From Symsagittifera roscoffensis (Eukaryota; Xenacoelomorpha; Acoela; Convolutidae): 31,565 bases of DNA. Under the pieces are notes generated by a model, which worked only from the letters and a program-made list of their open reading frames with translations, did no database searches and was not told where the DNA came from. Every line of letters begins with the position of its first letter. The stretch's first letter is position 1. Below are positions 30,140 through 31,565 of this stretch, piece after piece. The stretch is from positions 1 to 31,565 of the forward strand of contig NW_026970614.1 in NCBI RefSeq assembly GCF_963678635.1, written 5' to 3'. The position numbers and the translations under genes are program-made.

Positions 30140-30707
30140 TGTAAATCATACCTTGCAGTATATAGATCAATACACAATAACAAAGACGAACATCCAAAAA
30201 CAAAATGATCCCATCACACTTGAACAAAAATGGCTAAACACAACCGATATGCCGTCCACAATCACAACTCAAAGGATGTAGAGTACGACTTGACTTCGCA
30301 GAAAAGGACTTCATTGAACTAGACCAATGACCACCTCGATGTTCAAGTATACGTGCAGATCCGAGTTACGAGGCATCCATTCCACACACGATCTCCACGC
30401 CATTCCCAGACGAGGTTGAACACATAACAAGTTCTCTACATAATACAGAAAAACCCGTCATAGCAAACCATTTTGAAATCAGATTGATTCCATTGGGGAT
30501 CACAGTCGTTGTCACAAGGCGACACAACGATTGATGTCACTAACTCCGGTGTCCTTGAACTTCTTTAACAAGAGGAACCGGACAAGAATATGATGTTCGC
30601 CACATACCAACGTTCATCATCCATCCTTCGAATTGCAGAAAGATAATTCTAAAAAACCCTGTAAAACCCGGATGGGTGGAACCTGATCTAAACTACATTT
30701 TATGATT
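30140..30707 (+). pseudogene. Coding-like patches, unrecognised product
   Basis: Four successive patches with gene-like residue composition lie in changing frames: about 30159-30273 (NDPITLEQKWLNTTDM), about 30276-30535 with one TGA near 30328 (VRLDFAEKDFIELD; NHFEIRLIPLGITVVV), about 30520-30565 (TTIDVTNSGVLELL), and about 30575-30707 (EYDVRHIPTFIIHPSN; PVKPGWVEPDLN). Together they suggest a decayed exon or ORF of 170-190 codons. It may be the last exon of the ORF C transcript or a separate ORF of the element. No family recognised; individual patches are short enough that chance cannot be excluded. Confidence 0.4.
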
Positions 30708-31139
30708 GGATAAATTGGATATTTTACCACTGTAAAGTATTTAATATTAACCAATCATAATCCATCTAACTAACAACCCACTTATTTGTAAGTGCTGAAA
30801 TTACTTGTAATTTCAGCACCAGAGAGATTTGAATTTAACTTAGAAATTAGTTGCCTCTCCAAGAGAACTTCAGCAGCCGCAATAAACCAGTATACCCTAG
30901 ATCTATTGAGCCTAGCAGAGACTAGTTAAACACCCTGAGACTAGAAAGTATAAGAGTAAGATTAGGATCGGTATTAGACTAAGAAGTTGCACGAATCTAT
31001 CCGGCCGAAAATAAGATAGCGTGACGAGCAGACGGTGTACCCTATCCGAAATTACTCTATGAGTTAACCACATCGGTCTTAACTCAACTGCTCAGATGAT
31101 AGAAAAAGAGTAAGCAATTCAAAAAATATCCCCGAACAT
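30708..31139. other. Possible 3' LTR or 3' flank of the plus-strand element
   Basis: Non-coding. Contains a TATAAGAG phrase (about 30948), AATAAA (about 30880) and a perfect hairpin (separate entry). A purine-rich GGATGGGTGGAA at about 30672-30685 could be a polypurine tract. Without a second LTR in the window the LTR call cannot be tested here. Confidence 0.25.
30792..30819. other. Perfect 13-bp hairpin with 2-base loop
   Basis: GTGCTGAAATTAC, loop TT, then GTAATTTCAGCAC. The stem is fully complementary. It lies in the putative 3' non-coding region of the large element, so it could be a transcript structure or a small inverted-repeat relic. Confidence 0.85.
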
Positions 31140-31149
31140 ATGTATACCT

Positions 31150-31217
31150 CACTTTTTCAAAAGTCGGAGCAATTAGCTCAGAAATAGCTTCAAATTAGTC
31201 AAAGGGAAGCTGCTTCT
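31150..31217 (+). repeat. Fragment of the dispersed tandem repeat beyond the large element
   Basis: Contains TTAGCTCAGAAATAGCTTCAA and GGGAAGCTGCTT, matching about 18150-18215 and 18745-18802. It marks return to the repeat that flanks the left side of the plus-strand element. Confidence 0.6.
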
Positions 31218-31565
31218 CTTGTAATATAAAATTTAAAAAACCATTTTTTTTCACTTTAGTTAGCGTAGTTACACATGATAGGAACGTGTACCAAAATATT
31301 AGAAATGAAAGAAAAAACCAAATAAAGTTTTTTGCCACCAAAATCATTTTTTCAAAACTATAGATGGGCATTGAAGAGCAGTCGAACATTCAAGACTTAA
31401 CAGTCTTGTTTCACGTTAGTTTACTGTCAAGCTTGTAGCTCTGTTGTTGACAACCTTCCCATCCTGCAACGGGTTAATTCTGCACGTCCACATATAAATA
31501 TTTTTATTTAATTTGTTTTAATGAGCCGGTTGCTGTGTAATTAACTTAAGAGTTTCTGACTCAAC
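31218..31565. other. Unassigned right end with a degenerate repeat core
   Basis: At about 31377-31410 AGCAGTCGAACATTCAAGAC and CAGTCTTGTTT resemble the reverse-orientation repeat core at 2636-2690 with its middle deleted, leaving a small hairpin CAAGACT-TAAC-AGTCTTG (31391-31408). No gene seen. Confidence 0.4.

Larger units (their letters stand above)
19029..30707 (+). mobile_element. Large 5'-truncated Ty3/gypsy-like element with several ORFs after pol
   Basis: In order: RT-RNase H-integrase (19029-22560), ORF A (22622-24711), envelope-like gene (24711-27266), ORF C (27263-29075), candidate introns, and coding-like patches (30140-30707). Pol identifies a Ty3/gypsy-type element. LTR, PBS, gag and protease are not present upstream, and no paired LTR exists in the window, so the right limit is uncertain; sequence to ~31140 may still belong. 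The sense strand is A/C-rich and G-poor throughout, unlike both flanks, which supports one unit. Pol, envelope and ORF A carry many stops and frameshifts, so it is an inactive copy. Confidence 0.8.

Noticed and set aside
30276-30535. dUTPase-like reading of the patch containing NHFEIRLIPLGITVVV
   Set aside because: A vague resemblance to one dUTPase motif, but the other conserved motifs and their order are absent.
19029-30707. Polinton/Maverick-type virus-like transposon because of the many ORFs and an integrase
   Set aside because: The element encodes RT and RNase H directly before the integrase in Ty3/gypsy order. No protein-primed DNA polymerase, packaging ATPase or capsid motif is visible.
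30690-31139. Firm call of a 3' LTR for the plus-strand element
   Set aside because: A purine-rich tract, TATA-like phrase and AATAAA exist, but there is no second LTR in the window and no unambiguous TG...CA borders, so it is listed only as a possibility.

Overview
The window looks like AT-rich nuclear DNA from a metazoan, most likely an invertebrate. No prokaryotic gene structure is visible: no operons, no Shine-Dalgarno-spaced genes, no rRNA or tRNA genes and no CRISPR array. The sequence is almost entirely repeats and mobile elements. The organism cannot be named from the sequence. Evidence for a eukaryote: two Ty3/gypsy-type LTR retroelements, one with a primer-binding site matching a tRNA-Ser 3' end; candidate spliceosomal introns with perfect TACTAAC branch sites; microsatellites; and long-inverted-repeat (foldback) elements. 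No host gene is confidently seen. The only host-exon candidate is a weak 126-codon minus-strand frame at 113-493.

Layout. 1-850: unassigned, with the weak frame. 851-2680: foldback element with ~550-570 bp inverted arms around a ~705 bp spacer. 3638-5800: element bounded by CCCGGGT(A/T)GACC inverted termini and filled by three ~510-640 bp tandem units that contain smaller repeats. 6136-7609: second foldback element. 8200-9130: copy of a dispersed repeat family that recurs around 11.9 kb and 17.5-18.8 kb. 9131-11942: mostly unassigned, with an old direct duplication and a poly-C/CT microsatellite.

11943-17511 (minus strand): complete but decayed Ty3/gypsy element. It keeps both LTRs (TGTCA...TGACA ends), a tRNA-Ser PBS, a polypurine tract, gag with zinc-knuckle remnants, protease (DSG), RT (YLDD), RNase H, integrase and a pol tail. 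All reading frames are broken. It sits inside a copy of the dispersed repeat, and a related uninterrupted copy at ~8.2 kb shows roughly what the empty site looked like. 17512-18830: the rest of that repeat, including two tandem ~560-600 bp units.

19029-~30707, possibly to ~31140 (plus strand): a second, much larger Ty3/gypsy-like element, 5'-truncated so that LTR, gag and protease are absent. After RT-RNase H-integrase it carries an unusual series of further ORFs: ORF A (several hydrophobic segments, then a long Pro/Ser/Thr-rich stretch and a C-terminal domain), a broken envelope-glycoprotein-like gene, ORF C (524 intact codons, unrecognised, starting in an ATGA overlap with the envelope tail), then candidate introns and more coding-like patches. 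The sense strand is A/C-rich and G-poor along this whole stretch, which argues for one element. This multi-ORF layout downstream of pol is the most unusual thing in the window.
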